This document shows, one piece after another, positions 10,251 to 20,631 of a stretch of 64,000 nt of DNA. The notes below the pieces were generated by a model that saw nothing but the letters and a program-made list of their open reading frames with translations, was not told where the DNA came from and made no database searches. The DNA is taken from positions 1 to 64,000 of the forward strand of contig JAUCBJ010001719.1 of assembly GCA_032718475.1 (NCBI GenBank). The letters run 5' to 3'. The DNA comes from Nemertoderma westbladi. Taxonomy: Eukaryota; Xenacoelomorpha; Nemertodermatida; Nemertodermatidae. Made by a program: the position numbers and the translations under genes. How positions within the stretch are numbered: position 1 is the first letter of the stretch; every line of letters starts with the position of its first letter.

Positions 10251-11241
10251 GTATCAACTCCATGTGTTTGGAGACGCCAGCAATATGGGAATAGGTATAG
10301 TAGCCTACCTGAGGGTTGAAACTCCGGATGGAATTAAAGTTGCCTTGGTTACCTCTAAGGCCTTGATAAACAACAAGCTACGAGTTCCTCGAGTGGAGTT
10401 AAAAGCGGCTCTATACGCTACAGCCATCGGCCGGAATGTCACAGAACAGATCGACTATCCACTGGAGAAAACTGTCTATTGGACTGATGCTTTACTCGTT
10501 TTGGAGTATATAACCAATGAAGTCTGTCAGTTCAGCGTCTTTGTTACCAACAGAGTAGCCGTTATACTTAGTCGCACTAGTGTAGATCAATGGAGACATT
10601 GCCCTGGGACGATTAATCCAGCCGACATTGCCTCCAGAGGAGCAACTCCTCAAGAACTGGTAGACACTCCGGACTGGTTAGGTGGACCCGACTTCCTAAG
10701 TAAAGAAGAAGATGAATGGCCTCCTCATCTTACCACGGCTGAGATTAGACAAGCCAAGGGAGCAGAGAAAGTCAAACCTAAAACCCGGACGAGTAAATCG
10801 AAGTTATTTAAACCCGTGATAGATCTGTCTGTACTACATCTTTCCGGAGACGACGCTGTGGATCTAAACTTCCCCGCCACAAATAAGTCTGTTGTGGAAA
10901 TCAGAGAGAGAGACTGGAAATCTGGAACACCAGACGTTTCGCAGGGACTCTCACCTCTCCTACAGAGGGCGATACATCACTATAGCTCCTGGAATAGGCT
11001 TTGTAAGGCCGTTGCGTATTTGAAGCGATGCTTCCATTATCACTACTCCAGGATGAAGATCACTAGTGATACCGCTCCACCGACATCTGTGCAGGTCCAT
11101 GCTATTAAAGATCTTCCCAAATATAAAATCTCAGATAGGTTTCTGACGGAGAAGATCAGTTACCAGGTGCATGAAGAAACCAATAAGCAGATACTGAGAC
11201 TCCTGCAATGCTATGAAGATTCCGATAAGTATTTCCTGTAG
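10240..11241 (+). pseudogene. RNase H and pre-integrase region, BEL family 2 copy 1
   Basis: RNase H is recognised by HVFGDASNMGIGIVAYL (about 10265-10315), VPRVELKAAL (catalytic Glu, about 10387-10415), YWTDALLVL (catalytic Asp, about 10477-10505) and NPADIASRG (about 10616-10640). This is the usual D-E-D-D arrangement. The frame stops at 11239-11241, before the integrase zinc-binding domain. RNase H removes RNA from the RNA-DNA hybrid during reverse transcription. Confidence 0.85.
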
Positions 11242-11387
11242 TTGAGAAATCCACAGATGCGCTTAAGGGATCGTTTCTCTAGCACAATGATAGATGGGTT
11301 AATGTTGGAGGGAGACTAACTAATGCTCCATTATCCTTTGACACTAAGTTTCCCAAACTTATTAGAAATCTTGAAATACAAATCAAG

Positions 11388-12614
11388 ATGATTGTAGATG
11401 TTCACAGTAAGCTTTACCATGCTGGTAGAGAACGAGTTCTTAGCGAAATTCGAACTCGCTATTATTTTCATAAACCCCGTAGAGCTCTGAACCAAGTTCT
11501 TAGGAACTGTATACCCTGTAGGAAAGCATTCAGTAGGCCTTTAACACAGCGAGAGGTAGAATTACCTAGGGAGTGAGTAAGCTTCTATGAACCACCCTTT
11601 ACTAATACCGGTGTGGATTTATTTGGCCCTATTGAAGTATATCGTGCCAGGACTATAGTCAAGCGATGGTGTGTCATCTTTTTCTGTATGACTTGTAGAG
11701 CGATCCATTTAGATATGGTGAACGATCTATCTACCAACAGCTTCATACTGAGTCTACACCGACAGATCGCTCGCTTTGGAACTAGCAACACTATGAGATC
11801 TGATAAGGGGACGAACTTCATTGGGGCCAATAATGAGATCAAGGCTTACGTTAGAGATTGGAACCAAAGACAGGTGGACGATCAGCTAAGAGTAACAGCG
11901 TCTAGCTGGACATTCAACGCCGCCGACGCCCCTTGGTGGGGAGGAAGTTGGGAGAGATTAATAAGAAGCATGAAGACCGCATTTCACTTTATAGTGCCGT
12001 GCCGCGCGTATCTCACCGACGAACTTTTGCGGACGTTAATGGAAGAAATCGCCGCCTATCTTAACGAAAGACCGCTTATGCCAGTCTCATCGAGTCCCGA
12101 CTCCCTGGAAGCGCTAACACCCGCGCACTTCCTACTGAAGAAACCTGTAGCCATGCTCCCCCGATCGGAAATCACGGATGGAGATGAATACTGCCGACAA
12201 ACTTGGCAACTTATGCAGTTATTATCCCGTCGTTTCGCTGACCATTTCGAAAAACATTATCTGCCCATGCTACAACTTCGAACCAAGTGGTTTGCGCAGC
12301 AAGAAAACGTCAGCGCCGGAGACATGGTCCTTATTTTGGAAACAGATCTTCCATGTAAGCGGTGGCAGACAGGTCGTATCATCGAGACTCATATCTCAGA
12401 TGACGGTTTAGTGCGATCGGTAGAACTCGTCGTCATGCGACGTAACTTTAAGAAACCGGGAATTGTATTCGAAACACAGCAGCTCAATCGCCCAGTTGGT
12501 CGTTTATGTTTACTGGAGAGAGACAGAGAACTGTCCGGAAACTATGGAAGGCAAGATACTCTTCCCACGACCACCTCCCTAATCCAACAGACATCTAGGG
12601 ACTCCCCAACGTAA
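11388..12614 (+). pseudogene. Integrase with DUF5641-like C-terminus, BEL family 2 copy 1
   Basis: The zinc-binding domain shows HSKLYHAGRERV and CIPCRK. An in-frame TGA at 11574-11576 interrupts it. The core follows in the same frame: TNTGVDLFGP, RSDKGTNFIG and WERLIRSMKT supply D, D and E. PFT-type and LTPAHFLL motifs and a DUF5641-like tail (WQLMQLLSRRF to LCLLERDRELSGNYGR) complete it to the TAA at 12612-12614. Apart from the single TGA this segment looks intact. A bridging stretch, 11242-11387, is not open in one frame. Confidence 0.87.
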
Positions 12615-13168
12615 TAGCGTCTGGAGTGGGTGTGTGACCATATTATTTTATATTCGTTTTTTATTATTTTTATATTTAGGTATGTATTATTATGTAATTT
12701 TATAATAATCGTTTTCTTTAATTTTATTTAGTAGAATGTTATTTTAGCGATTATTTAGTAGATTAGTGCAATATATACTCGTGTTTATTACTTAATTACT
12801 TATATTATATATTTAGTGCAACGGCGAGAAATACTTCTTTTTTCTCTTTCCTTACTGTCTGTATCATATTATAAATGCGTGACTACAGTAAGATGAAATA
12901 TCCGTACTTATTAAAGTACAATAAAGCTCCTACTATACTTAAGTATTATTGGTAAGTAGAGTATTAGGAATGCAAAGTTCAGATCCTCGTGTCTCGGCTA
13001 AACCAAGCTCTGGGTAGACCTTGGAAATGACTTGCCTCTTCTCACTGACATTGCTTCTTGCAATATTGCTCTCATACCGTATATTAAATAATACATATAG
13101 TAGTGTGATGTCCCTTTAACAGTAGCGTACAACGCAAATAAATCTGTTAAACCCTTTGACCATCTTTA

Positions 13169-13275
13169 ATTCTAGTCGATTAAGATATCGCGGCACCCAC
13201 CGATATACTTGAAAGACAAAATTTCTAGAATCAGTGGTTAACGTCCCCAGACATGTTCTGGAATAAATCGGTGCC
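13169..13275 (+). ncRNA. Predicted pseudoknot RNA element, repeat 1
   Basis: Outer stem ATTCTAG (13169-13175) with CTAGAAT (13225-13231). Inside it, hairpin ATATCG (13185-13190) with CGATAT (13201-13206), extended by AAG/CTT across a bulged A. A separate hairpin CCAGA/TCTGG (13247-13261) has a 5-base loop. The 10-base loop of the inner hairpin contains GGCACC (13192-13197), which is perfectly complementary to GGTGCC at 13270-13275. The result is a pseudoknot closing the module. Function unknown. Folding was done by eye. Confidence 0.55.
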
Positions 13276-13422
13276 CATCCTAAATATTACATAGTTAATA
13301 TTTATAAAAATCTATTAAAACAAATGTTATAATAGAGTAAATGCACGCAAATAAACTCTAAGGAGTTTGTAAACCGAGAAAATCTATAAATCAAGATCTG
13401 TTAAAATTTAGATCCTTTAAAA

Positions 13423-13529
13423 ATTCTAGTCGATTAAGATATCGTAGCACTTACCGATACTCTTAAAAGGACAAATTTCCTAGAATCAAGGATCCTAGTC
13501 CCCAGACATGCTCTGGAATAAAATTGTGC
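13423..13529 (+). ncRNA. Predicted pseudoknot RNA element, repeat 2
   Basis: A diverged tandem copy 254 bases after repeat 1. It keeps ATTCTAG/CTAGAAT (13423-13429 with 13480-13486), TATCG/CGATA (13440-13444 with 13455-13459), CCAGA/TCTGG (13502-13516) and the same 10-base loop size. The pseudoknot is reduced to GCAC (13447-13450) with GTGC (13526-13529). Stems are unchanged while loops and linkers differ. Confidence 0.5.
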
Positions 13530-13652
13530 CTATTTAATATTAAATAATAAAATTTACGGGAATAAATTTAAATTCATATCTTCTCATGAATTTGATAAAT
13601 TGTATTTTATACAATTTATAATATTCCCAAAATTCTTTTAATTAATAGATCA

Positions 13653-13661
13653 TGGGAGCGG
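13653..13661 (+). promoter_or_regulatory. Internal polypurine-tract-like core TGGGAGCGG
   Basis: The same nine bases lie directly before the 3' LTR at 19395-19403. An upstream CCCAT can pair with TGGGA in several copies. It may be a second plus-strand primer site, as the central polypurine tract is in lentiviruses (analogy only). The word is conserved at 55652-55660. Confidence 0.4.
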
Positions 13662-14209
13662 AGATTCACCCTATTAAGTGTATTAGTGTGCGAGAATCTC
13701 CAATATATAGTCAATAGCCGATAAAATTCATAAAATCATGTATAAAGGGGAATATTGACAATTAAAGAATTACTATTAAATAGCATCCCAGATCTGTATG
13801 CATGAGAATTACCCTAATTCTACTGCTAGCTTTCCATAATGTCACCATGGCAACAACCACGCTAGAATTAGAAGTGAGTTAAAAGAACAATAAAAAGCTT
13901 GCCCCATTGAATAGCATACGGAATAAATAGCGCACTGCTAGTATCCAGAGATACATAATAATAACGTGGCATTCTGGAAGGCACTTGACTAACGGACAAA
14001 TGGCCCAAAGGTGTACAATTTGTGACAGTTGTGTGGAATTTGTGCGTTTATAGGTGAATGTTACTACTAAAGTGTGTTTACAGTAGCGAGTCGCAGTTGT
14101 GAAAGTAGCCCTAACCCTGCAGTAAGAACCTGAAGTAAATCTAAGCCCTTGGGACGGACAGTGGAGTGACTCGCGCTGGTTGTTGTTGTCATTGTGCAGC
14201 TACTACGTT

Positions 14210-15101
14210 GGCGATAGACACAGCGGTGACAGTACATCAGCGCTGAGGATCTTGCGCTGTCCGGGGGCTGTGAGGGGTAGGCAGCGACGCCCGCTAGCCT
14301 AATTATAATTAATTATAATATTGATAAACTCATATAGCAGCTATGTCTGAGTTGATAGAAGATGATCTGGTATCAGGGAGCAATATACCCTACCATTGCA
14401 AGCGTTGTTGATAGTTTAATACGCGGTGACGCTAGTCCCTCTACTACGGAGGACGATGGCTGTTATATCGAACCGCCAATGTCCAAGGAACAACTCACGC
14501 GTGAATTGGACTATAGAAAATTCACCGCTCGCTATACGCATCGTAATGGTACGTATATAGACTTCTTTACTACTGGCCATCCTATCGATTTACACGATAT
14601 GGACGATGTAGACACCAAAAGGGAAATGATCCTATTTAAATATCATACCCAGCGCAGTCGGAACAATAAACTGAGAATCGAACACGAAAATTCTATTCGA
14701 AACTAACTCGAAAGAGAAGACGTTAAAGAACCGGATAAACGCAGTGACTTCAACGTATCTTTGGAATTCTTGAGAGAGACATTGTAAAACTGGAGAAAGA
14801 TCACCAGCATTTCCCCTACAAGACGTGCGTCTTTGGTATTATTACGATGAATGCCCTAGACCCAACCAACACACGGAAAGACATAAACATCCGCGGAGAC
14901 GTTGCGCTAAACACAGTTTTTACTCGCTATACTTACGGGAGTTTCGAGCGAAACTTGTTCGACGTATCACCTACGCTCGCTCGACGCAAACAATCCTTAA
15001 ATAAACCGATGATCAGAGTTCCGGAATACTCGGTCAGACCTCCTCATTCCCTAGTGAGACCTCAGACTCTTGATCCTAATAGTATGACGGATCCTCCTGA
15101 A
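14210..15101 (+). repeat. 892-bp direct repeat, left copy
   Basis: Matches 17641-18532 without gaps at a constant offset of 3431, with 10 mismatches counted by eye (about 99% identity). The two copies bracket the Ty3/Gypsy fragment. Confidence 0.92.
14343..15101 (+). pseudogene. ORF3 5' part, BEL family 2 copy 1 (cut by Gypsy fragment)
   Basis: Starts ATG TCT GAG TTG ATA GAA GAT. Relative to the copy at 56352 a single T is missing after GATGATCT, and another base is missing near 14400, so the frame breaks twice early. Longer readable pieces are 14362-14706 and 14847-15101. The region coding for the RLYSTMMYL block is deleted here (compare 56870-56950). It ends where sequence switches to Ty3/Gypsy at about 15102. 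All these defects are shared with 17774 onward. Confidence 0.75.
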
Positions 15102-15129
15102 TTCCTGATTCCTCGAGCGATGCCGGACC

Positions 15130-17295
15130 AGCGGTATCTGTCTACACCCCGCTAAAGTGCAACTCGCTCAACACGAAGTCTAGTTCGGTGGCTTCCTAGT
15201 TGGGGCCGACGGCATCCGCGTTGATCCGAATAAACTCTAGGCCATCGCCTGCTTTCCACGACCGGATAATCTCACTGACCTGCGGAGCTTTGTGGGCCTT
15301 GTGGAGCAATTGGCTCCGTTCTCCGCATCCATTGCCAAGTCAATACTCCCACTCCGACCACTCCTCAGCATTAAATCTCAATACATATGGACCAGCGACC
15401 ATGAACGAGCATTTGTCGCGACCAAAAACGCTCTCACTTCGCCTCCAGTCCTGGCTCCATTCGACGCATCACACGAAACTCGCCTTGTTACGGACGCTTC
15501 CCGCCTCAAAGGACTGGGCTACGCGCTCCTACAACTCCACGATACCGAGTGGAATCTTATCGAATGTGGATCCCGCTTCACAAGCGACACCGAGTCACGG
15601 TACGCCACAATCGAACTCTAACTCTTGGCCGTTGTCTGGGCGGTTACCAAATGCCGCACTTTCCTCCTCGGGCTCCCACACTTTCAGCTGGTCACTGACC
15701 ACCAGCCATTGGTGAGCATTCTTAACACCAAAGGTTACAGCGACGTCGACAACTCCCGCATACAACGGCTAAAGTCGAAACTCGCCCCCTACATTTTCAC
15801 CACCACGTGGTGCCGCAGCAAGGACCATGCCATTCCCGATGCGCTGTCACGTTCCCCCGTGGACCAGCCCACCACTGCGGACCTTGTGGAAGATGGTGAA
15901 ACCGCTTTCCACCTCCGCACCATCACTCTCGGTACCGTCTCCTCCATCGCCGGGGACGACCATCTGGAGGACCCCGTCCTCGCAGAATTTTCAGTGGTTG
16001 CCAGGGAGGACCCACACTATGTGGCTCTCCACACCGCGGTTCAGACCGGTTTCCCCCCCACTTCGCGTAATGACCCCGCAGTGGGCATCTATTGGTCGAT
16101 TCGAGACTCACTCACCACCGACGGTGACCTAGTTCTCTACGGCCAGCGTCTTATTATCCCCGCAGCAGCACGCCAGACTACTCTGGAACGCCTCCACACT
16201 CCTCACCAAGGCGTTGATAAATCGCTGCGACGAGCCCGGCAGTGCGTCTACTGGCACGGGCTCACCAATGACGTCAGGACATCAGTGGCCAGCTGCCCAT
16301 CCTGTTTACGCCACCGGGCGACCCCGCCCAAAGAACCATTCCTGGAGGAACCCCCACCCACCCGCGTGTTCGAGGACGTCTCTGCAGACTTCTTCTCCCT
16401 CAATGGTCGCCACTTCCTCGCTATGGCGCACCGCTACAGTGGCTGGCCGGAGCTATATACATTCCCAAGTCCTCCAAATGCCATTCAAACCACCAACGCC
16501 CTCCGCCAGTGGTTTATTCGATACGGCATCCCTACCCGGCTCCGCTCAGACGGCGGAACACCACTCACAGCCGCCACAACTACCGACTTCCTACGTGAGT
16601 GGGGCGTTACCCCGGTTACCTCATCTGCGGAATACCCCCAGGGTAATGGTCATGCTGAGGCCACGGTAAAGGCCCTCAAAGGCCTCCTCAGCAAAACGGG
16701 AGGGTCCCCAAATTCGGCAGCTTTCACTGAGGGTCTCCTGGCCCTCCGTAACAGCCCGCGTGAGAGCAGATTCTCGCCGTCCCAGATCCTTTACGGGCAG
16801 CCACTACGAACACGCATTCCCGCGCACCATAGTGCCTTCAAATCAGACCACCAGGCCGCTAGGCGGCGCCTGGACGAGGTCTCCCCAGCGTTACACGCTG
16901 CCCGAGTCACCAACTACAATAAAGCGGCTCACAACCTCCCTCCCCTTGCAGTCAACGACCCGGTCCTCATCCAGGACCCCCGTACCAAGCGGTGGAACCG
17001 CAAGCGTACGGTTGTAGAGGCTGGACCCCACCGGAAACTCACGGTCCGGACCCCCTCCGGCTGCACCATCACCCGGAATCATCGGTTCCTACTCCCTCCC
17101 AGTGACACCTCCCTCCCAGGGTCTTCCGGCGATGCCAAACTCCTGGCCAATACACCAGCGGCCGCGGCAGACATTGACTCATCCCGGCCACCTAAAACTG
17201 TCACATGGGACCACCAGCTGGTCCAAGCCCACACAAGCCCAGCACAACCCCGCAGATATCCCTCTAGGCGCAGAAAACCACCTGTGCGTTTATAA
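15130..17295 (+). pseudogene. Ty3/Gypsy RT end, RNase H, integrase
   Basis: The RT end shows KVQLAQ, then GGFLVGADGIRVDP and DLRSFVGLVEQLAPF. RNase H follows with TDASRLKGLGYALLQ and TDHQPLVSIL. In-frame TAG at 15238-15240 and TAA at 15619-15621 interrupt it. From 15625 the frame is open to 17295. Integrase shows LHTPHQG with CPSC (H2C2), a first Asp in SADFFSLNG, a second in RSDGGTPL, and Glu in EYPQGNGHAEATVKAL. The C-terminus is basic (YPSRRRKPP). The tail is well preserved although the front is missing. Confidence 0.88.
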
Positions 17296-17322
17296 CTCGC
17301 TACACACGAGCTCGAAGGGGGG

Positions 17323-17608
17323 TGTAGTGACATCAGGACTTCAGACTATATTACATGGCTCGCCCCATATACATAGGCCATGCGACTACTGATATATAGG
17401 ACTCAGTACTAACTGCAGTATCACGGTTTTACATAGTTTGGCCTTGGGTATATCTCCGTACTGCATGCATCAGTACTGCATGCACTACCGGGATACATTG
17501 CACTTCTGTATGTGGACATTTATATATTATATATTACTGTATTATACAGCCAGATATGTTGCTATATTATTACTTTACTATAATCTCTATAGAATCTAAA
17601 AAAAACCA
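17323..17608 (+). repeat. Ty3/Gypsy 3' LTR, partial
   Basis: GAAGGGGGG (polypurine tract) is directly followed by TGTAGTGACATCAGGAC, a typical Gypsy LTR start. The segment contains TATATA-rich sequence and breaks off at an A-run and G-rich tract. No partner LTR is in the window. Confidence 0.6.
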
Positions 17609-17642
17609 CAGGGGGGGGGTGGGTGGGGCTGGAGGAAGGGGG
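17609..17642 (+). other. G-rich tract, possible G-quadruplex
   Basis: Nine Gs, then GGG, GGGG, and a final run of five Gs, separated by short spacers. This satisfies four runs of at least three Gs. It sits exactly at the junction between the Gypsy LTR and the right copy of the 892-bp repeat. Confidence 0.5.
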
Positions 17643-18532
17643 CGATAGACACAGCGGTGACAGTACATCAGCGCTGAGGATCTTGCGCTGTCCGGGGGCC
17701 GTGAGGGGTAGGCAGCGACGCCCGCTAGCCTAATTATAATTAATTATAATATTGATAAACTCATATAGCAGCTATGTCTGAGTTGATAGAAGATGATCTG
17801 GTATCAGGGAGCGATATACCCTACCATTGCAAGCGTTGTTGATAGTTTAATACGCGGTGATGCTAGTCCCTCTACTACGGAGGACGATGGCTGTTATATC
17901 GAACCGCCAATGTCCAAGGAACAACTCACGCGTGAATTGGACTATAGAAAATTCACCACTCGCTATATGCATCGTAATGGTACGTATATAGACTTCTTTA
18001 CTACTGGCCATCCTATCGATTTACACGATATGGACGATGTAGACACCAAAAGGGAAATTATCCTATTTAAATATCATACCCAGCGCAGTCGGAACAATAA
18101 ACTGAGAATCGAACACGAAAATTCTATTCGAAACTAACTCGAAAGAGAAGACGTTAAAGAACCGGATAAACGCAGTGACTTCAACGTATCTTTGGAATTC
18201 TTGAGAGAGACATTGTAAAACTGGAGAAAGATCACCAGCGTTTCCCCTACAAGACGTGCGTCTTTGGTATTATTACGATGAATGCCCTAGACCCAACCAA
18301 CACACGGAAAGACATAAACATCCGCGGAGACGTTGCGCTAAACACAGTTTTTACTCGCTATACTTACGGGAGTTTCGAGCGAAACTTGTTCGACGTATCA
18401 CCTACGCTCACTCGACGCAAACGATCCTTAAATAAACCGATGATCAGAGTTCCGGAATACTCGGTCAGACCTCCTCATTCCCTAGTGAGACCTCAGACCC
18501 TTGATCCTAATAGTATGACGGATCCTCCTGAA
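17641..18532 (+). repeat. 892-bp direct repeat, right copy
   Basis: See the left copy at 14210-15101. After 18532 the BEL ORF3 continues normally (ELYSLFKDLVLPEQL), so this is the copy still joined to the rest of the element. Confidence 0.92.
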
Positions 18533-19325
18533 CTGTACTCATTGTTCAAAGATCTGGTGTTACCCGAACAATTAGTCGATGGCATCCGGTTGTGGGCTCC
18601 CTAGATATTCGCCCATCCTACCTAGCCGGATTGAGACGCGGACATTTAATATCGCCGTTCAACCCGTATAATCGTACCAGTTTAACCCCGATACAACCTG
18701 TCACCGAGGTGGAGGAGAGAGTTGAACGAAACGCGTTAGACACTAGTCGACAAAAGATCGGAAAAGGAACCTACGATTGTTTAGAGAAACGTAAAAGGCA
18801 GCAGCAAGTCCAAGCGGTAAACGAATTAGCTTTATCTCAGTTCGATCGGGAAATCCAGAACCTCGAAGAAGATATCGAACTTGGACGACCCTACTCTCTG
18901 AAAGAGTTTTGGACGAATGCTTCCAACGACAAGCGGAGGAAAATCAGCTCGAGGAGAAGCATATCGATTCCAACAGAGCCCGAGAATGCGAGTCGGAAAG
19001 AACCATCAATCCGAGGAAATTTCTCACTACACACGGTCCACCTACCGCTCTCATGCAAACGACCCGTCAGGGACCAGTAAGGGCTGCTGTCTTAAAACGC
19101 ACTCTCAAGGTTGTTCAACCTCATTCCACTGAGGTTGATACCGATCAACCGGGTACCTCGACCGGCGGACACATCGACCGTAACCCTAAACCTTCCGATG
19201 CAATTGTATTGCACCCTTCACCCAGGAGTTATAGCCCTCCTAGTAAAGTGGCTCGCCCGGAAGAGATAAGGACTCTTGCTAGCCTCAAAAAACCGCGTAA
19301 ACGCCGTTCTCGTAAGAAAGACTAA
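17774..19325 (+). pseudogene. ORF3, BEL family 2 copy 1 (full length, frameshifted)
   Basis: Readable pieces are 17793-18137, 18278-18604, 18592-19080 and 18909-19325, in shifting frames. Visible sequence includes TYIDFFTTGHPIDLHD, NIRGDVALNTV, PEYSVRPPHSLVRPQTLDP, ELYSLFKDLVLPEQL, SYLAGLRRGHLISPFNPY, and a charged coiled-coil-like stretch (QAEENQLEEKHI). The tail is Pro/Ser-rich (LHPSPRSYSPPSK) and ends in KKPRKRRSRKKD, a likely nuclear-localisation or nucleic-acid-binding tail. The block homologous to RLYSTMMYL of the 56352 copy is deleted. No membrane or signal sequence. Function unknown; the same gene occurs downstream of pol in another BEL family at 2802. Confidence 0.72.
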
Positions 19326-19394
19326 CTGTTTAGAGTATTTTTATATTTTAGAAACTGTGATTTTTTATATTTTATAGAATTAAATCCCATTTTC

Positions 19395-19403
19395 TGGGAG
19401 CGG
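19395..19403 (+). promoter_or_regulatory. 3' polypurine tract TGGGAGCGG
   Basis: Lies immediately before the LTR start TGTAAAAGC, as expected for the plus-strand primer. The same word lies at 57942-57950 before the 3' LTR of the second element. Confidence 0.6.
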
Positions 19404-20631
19404 TGTAAAAGCTTTTGCGGATATAACCAGTCATTTTCTCCGCAATTAACTGTTTAGTTGTTTTAGCGGACATAACAAGCCATTTTCTCCGCAATGTACC
19501 CTGTAGGTGTTTTAGCGGACATAACAAGCCATTTTATGCCGCAATACGCCAAATACTCTAAATAGAGTGTAGTTTCAGATGACGAAATCTGTCAGCTGAT
19601 TTGCTGTCGATGTGGAACTTTCTTTGTTCAGGCTCGCTCGACCAATCAGAGCGATTTTCATTTTATTTGCACAGAGGCCTATGGGAAAACGCGCAATGCA
19701 TTACGGTCTTTGTTTACCTTTCTGAGCGAGAACAACTGCTTGGGAATTCTTCTGTACTTCTGTGTTGGAAGTTTCAGACTTTGGCCAGCATTAGACGGCT
19801 TTGATTACAAGAACGTAAATCTATTATCTGCAAACCAAACTACCAACTGCGGTACCGGTACTACCGATACTGCACCTGTCAACTTGTCAACCGATCACCT
19901 GCACTGCGCAACTGTGCAACAAACTGGTCAACTGGCTGACTATCACCGCATTATTTTACTTCTGTTTACTGTCTGTTATTAATGGTTATATGTTGATGGA
20001 TATGTTGTTATATTTGGAGAATATCGATAAATAATCATAAAACCCCCAATCTTCTTGATTACTAAAGGTTAGAGGGACCGGTTACCGGTAGCAATTGCGA
20101 CTTACATTACAGTGGTTTTAGTGTGCATCAAATGCTATTTCATAATCCCTACATGTGTCAGTTGCTATCCTCCTTATATATGATCAAATTCAGTGACGGT
20201 AGGCAGATCAGTGTGAAACAGTGTGAAGTCGTGTGCAGTAGTGTGACAGATAATAAAGCATCTCCTAAAGAATGCGCTATTTACGAAAATCAGTAGCCAT
20301 CTCGTTGTGTTTAGTATAAGTCATAACTCTGTTTTATACTTAAAGCGCCACGTCCTAAAGGAACTGTTAATATTTCCTTGAAAGTGAATAATATTGTCAG
20401 AGATTATATAGTAACAATCAATCGAATAATACAGTAGGTCTGCAACGCAATAAGGTCAAAGCATCCGAATCCAGTCTCCCTTAACTGTGGGTGAATGATC
20501 GCGCATAGACTGGCTTCGGCTAATGTTACTTCATGTGCATTAAATAATTGCTATAGGCTAAAGTCGATTTATAAACAAGAGGACACCTAAAATTGGCAGG
20601 TTAAACTGCTAAAGGTCTGAAAGCGCGAACA
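19404..20631 (+). repeat. 3' LTR, BEL family 2 copy 1 (1228 bp)
   Basis: Begins TGTAAAAGCTTTTG and ends AAAGCGCGAACA, the same ends as the LTRs at 47630 and 57951. Near the start a module TTTTAGCGGACATAACAAGCC is repeated two to three times (about 19430-19550); the other LTRs have one. CCAATCAG (19638) and AATAAAG (20253) are candidate regulatory and polyadenylation words. The five bases after it are CCATG, but no 5' LTR is present to test for a duplication. Confidence 0.85.

Larger units (their letters stand above)
12615..14342 (+). other. pol-ORF3 spacer, BEL family 2 copy 1
   Basis: No ORF, but strongly conserved with 54708-56351 in the second copy, so it is part of the element. It contains two tandem structured-RNA candidates (13169-13275 and 13423-13529), an internal polypurine-like core (13653-13661) and an 8-bp inverted repeat, GGAGATTC (from 13660) and GAATCTCC (ending near 13701). 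All are kept in the second copy. The last bases before the ORF3 ATG read ATATAGCAG, a possible splice acceptor. Confidence 0.75.
15102..17640 (+). mobile_element. Ty3/Gypsy pol fragment with partial 3' LTR, embedded in BEL ORF3
   Basis: The sequence is clearly more GC-rich than its surroundings. It starts inside RT (no protease or RT catalytic core is present), continues through RNase H and integrase, and ends inside or just after a partial LTR. No target-site duplication is recognisable. Instead, the fragment is bracketed by the 892-bp BEL repeat, so it was not placed by ordinary integration of a full element. Confidence 0.85.
6912..20631 (+). mobile_element. BEL/Pao family 2 element, copy 1 (5'-truncated, decayed)
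   Basis: Order: gag, protease, RT, RNase H, integrase, spacer, ORF3, 3' LTR. Homology to the copy at 47630-59101 starts only at ATGGCCCAAG (6915, matching 52325), so the 5' LTR, leader and N-terminal gag are absent. The 3' LTR is 19404-20631. A Gypsy fragment with an 892-bp repeat of BEL sequence interrupts ORF3. Stops and frameshifts throughout make this copy non-functional as read. It is the only family 2 copy in the window that keeps RT and integrase. Confidence 0.85.

Noticed and set aside
15200-17392. Additional overlapping ORFs in the Gypsy fragment
   Set aside because: The GC-rich coding region opens alternative frames; only the frame with RNase H and integrase motifs is supported.
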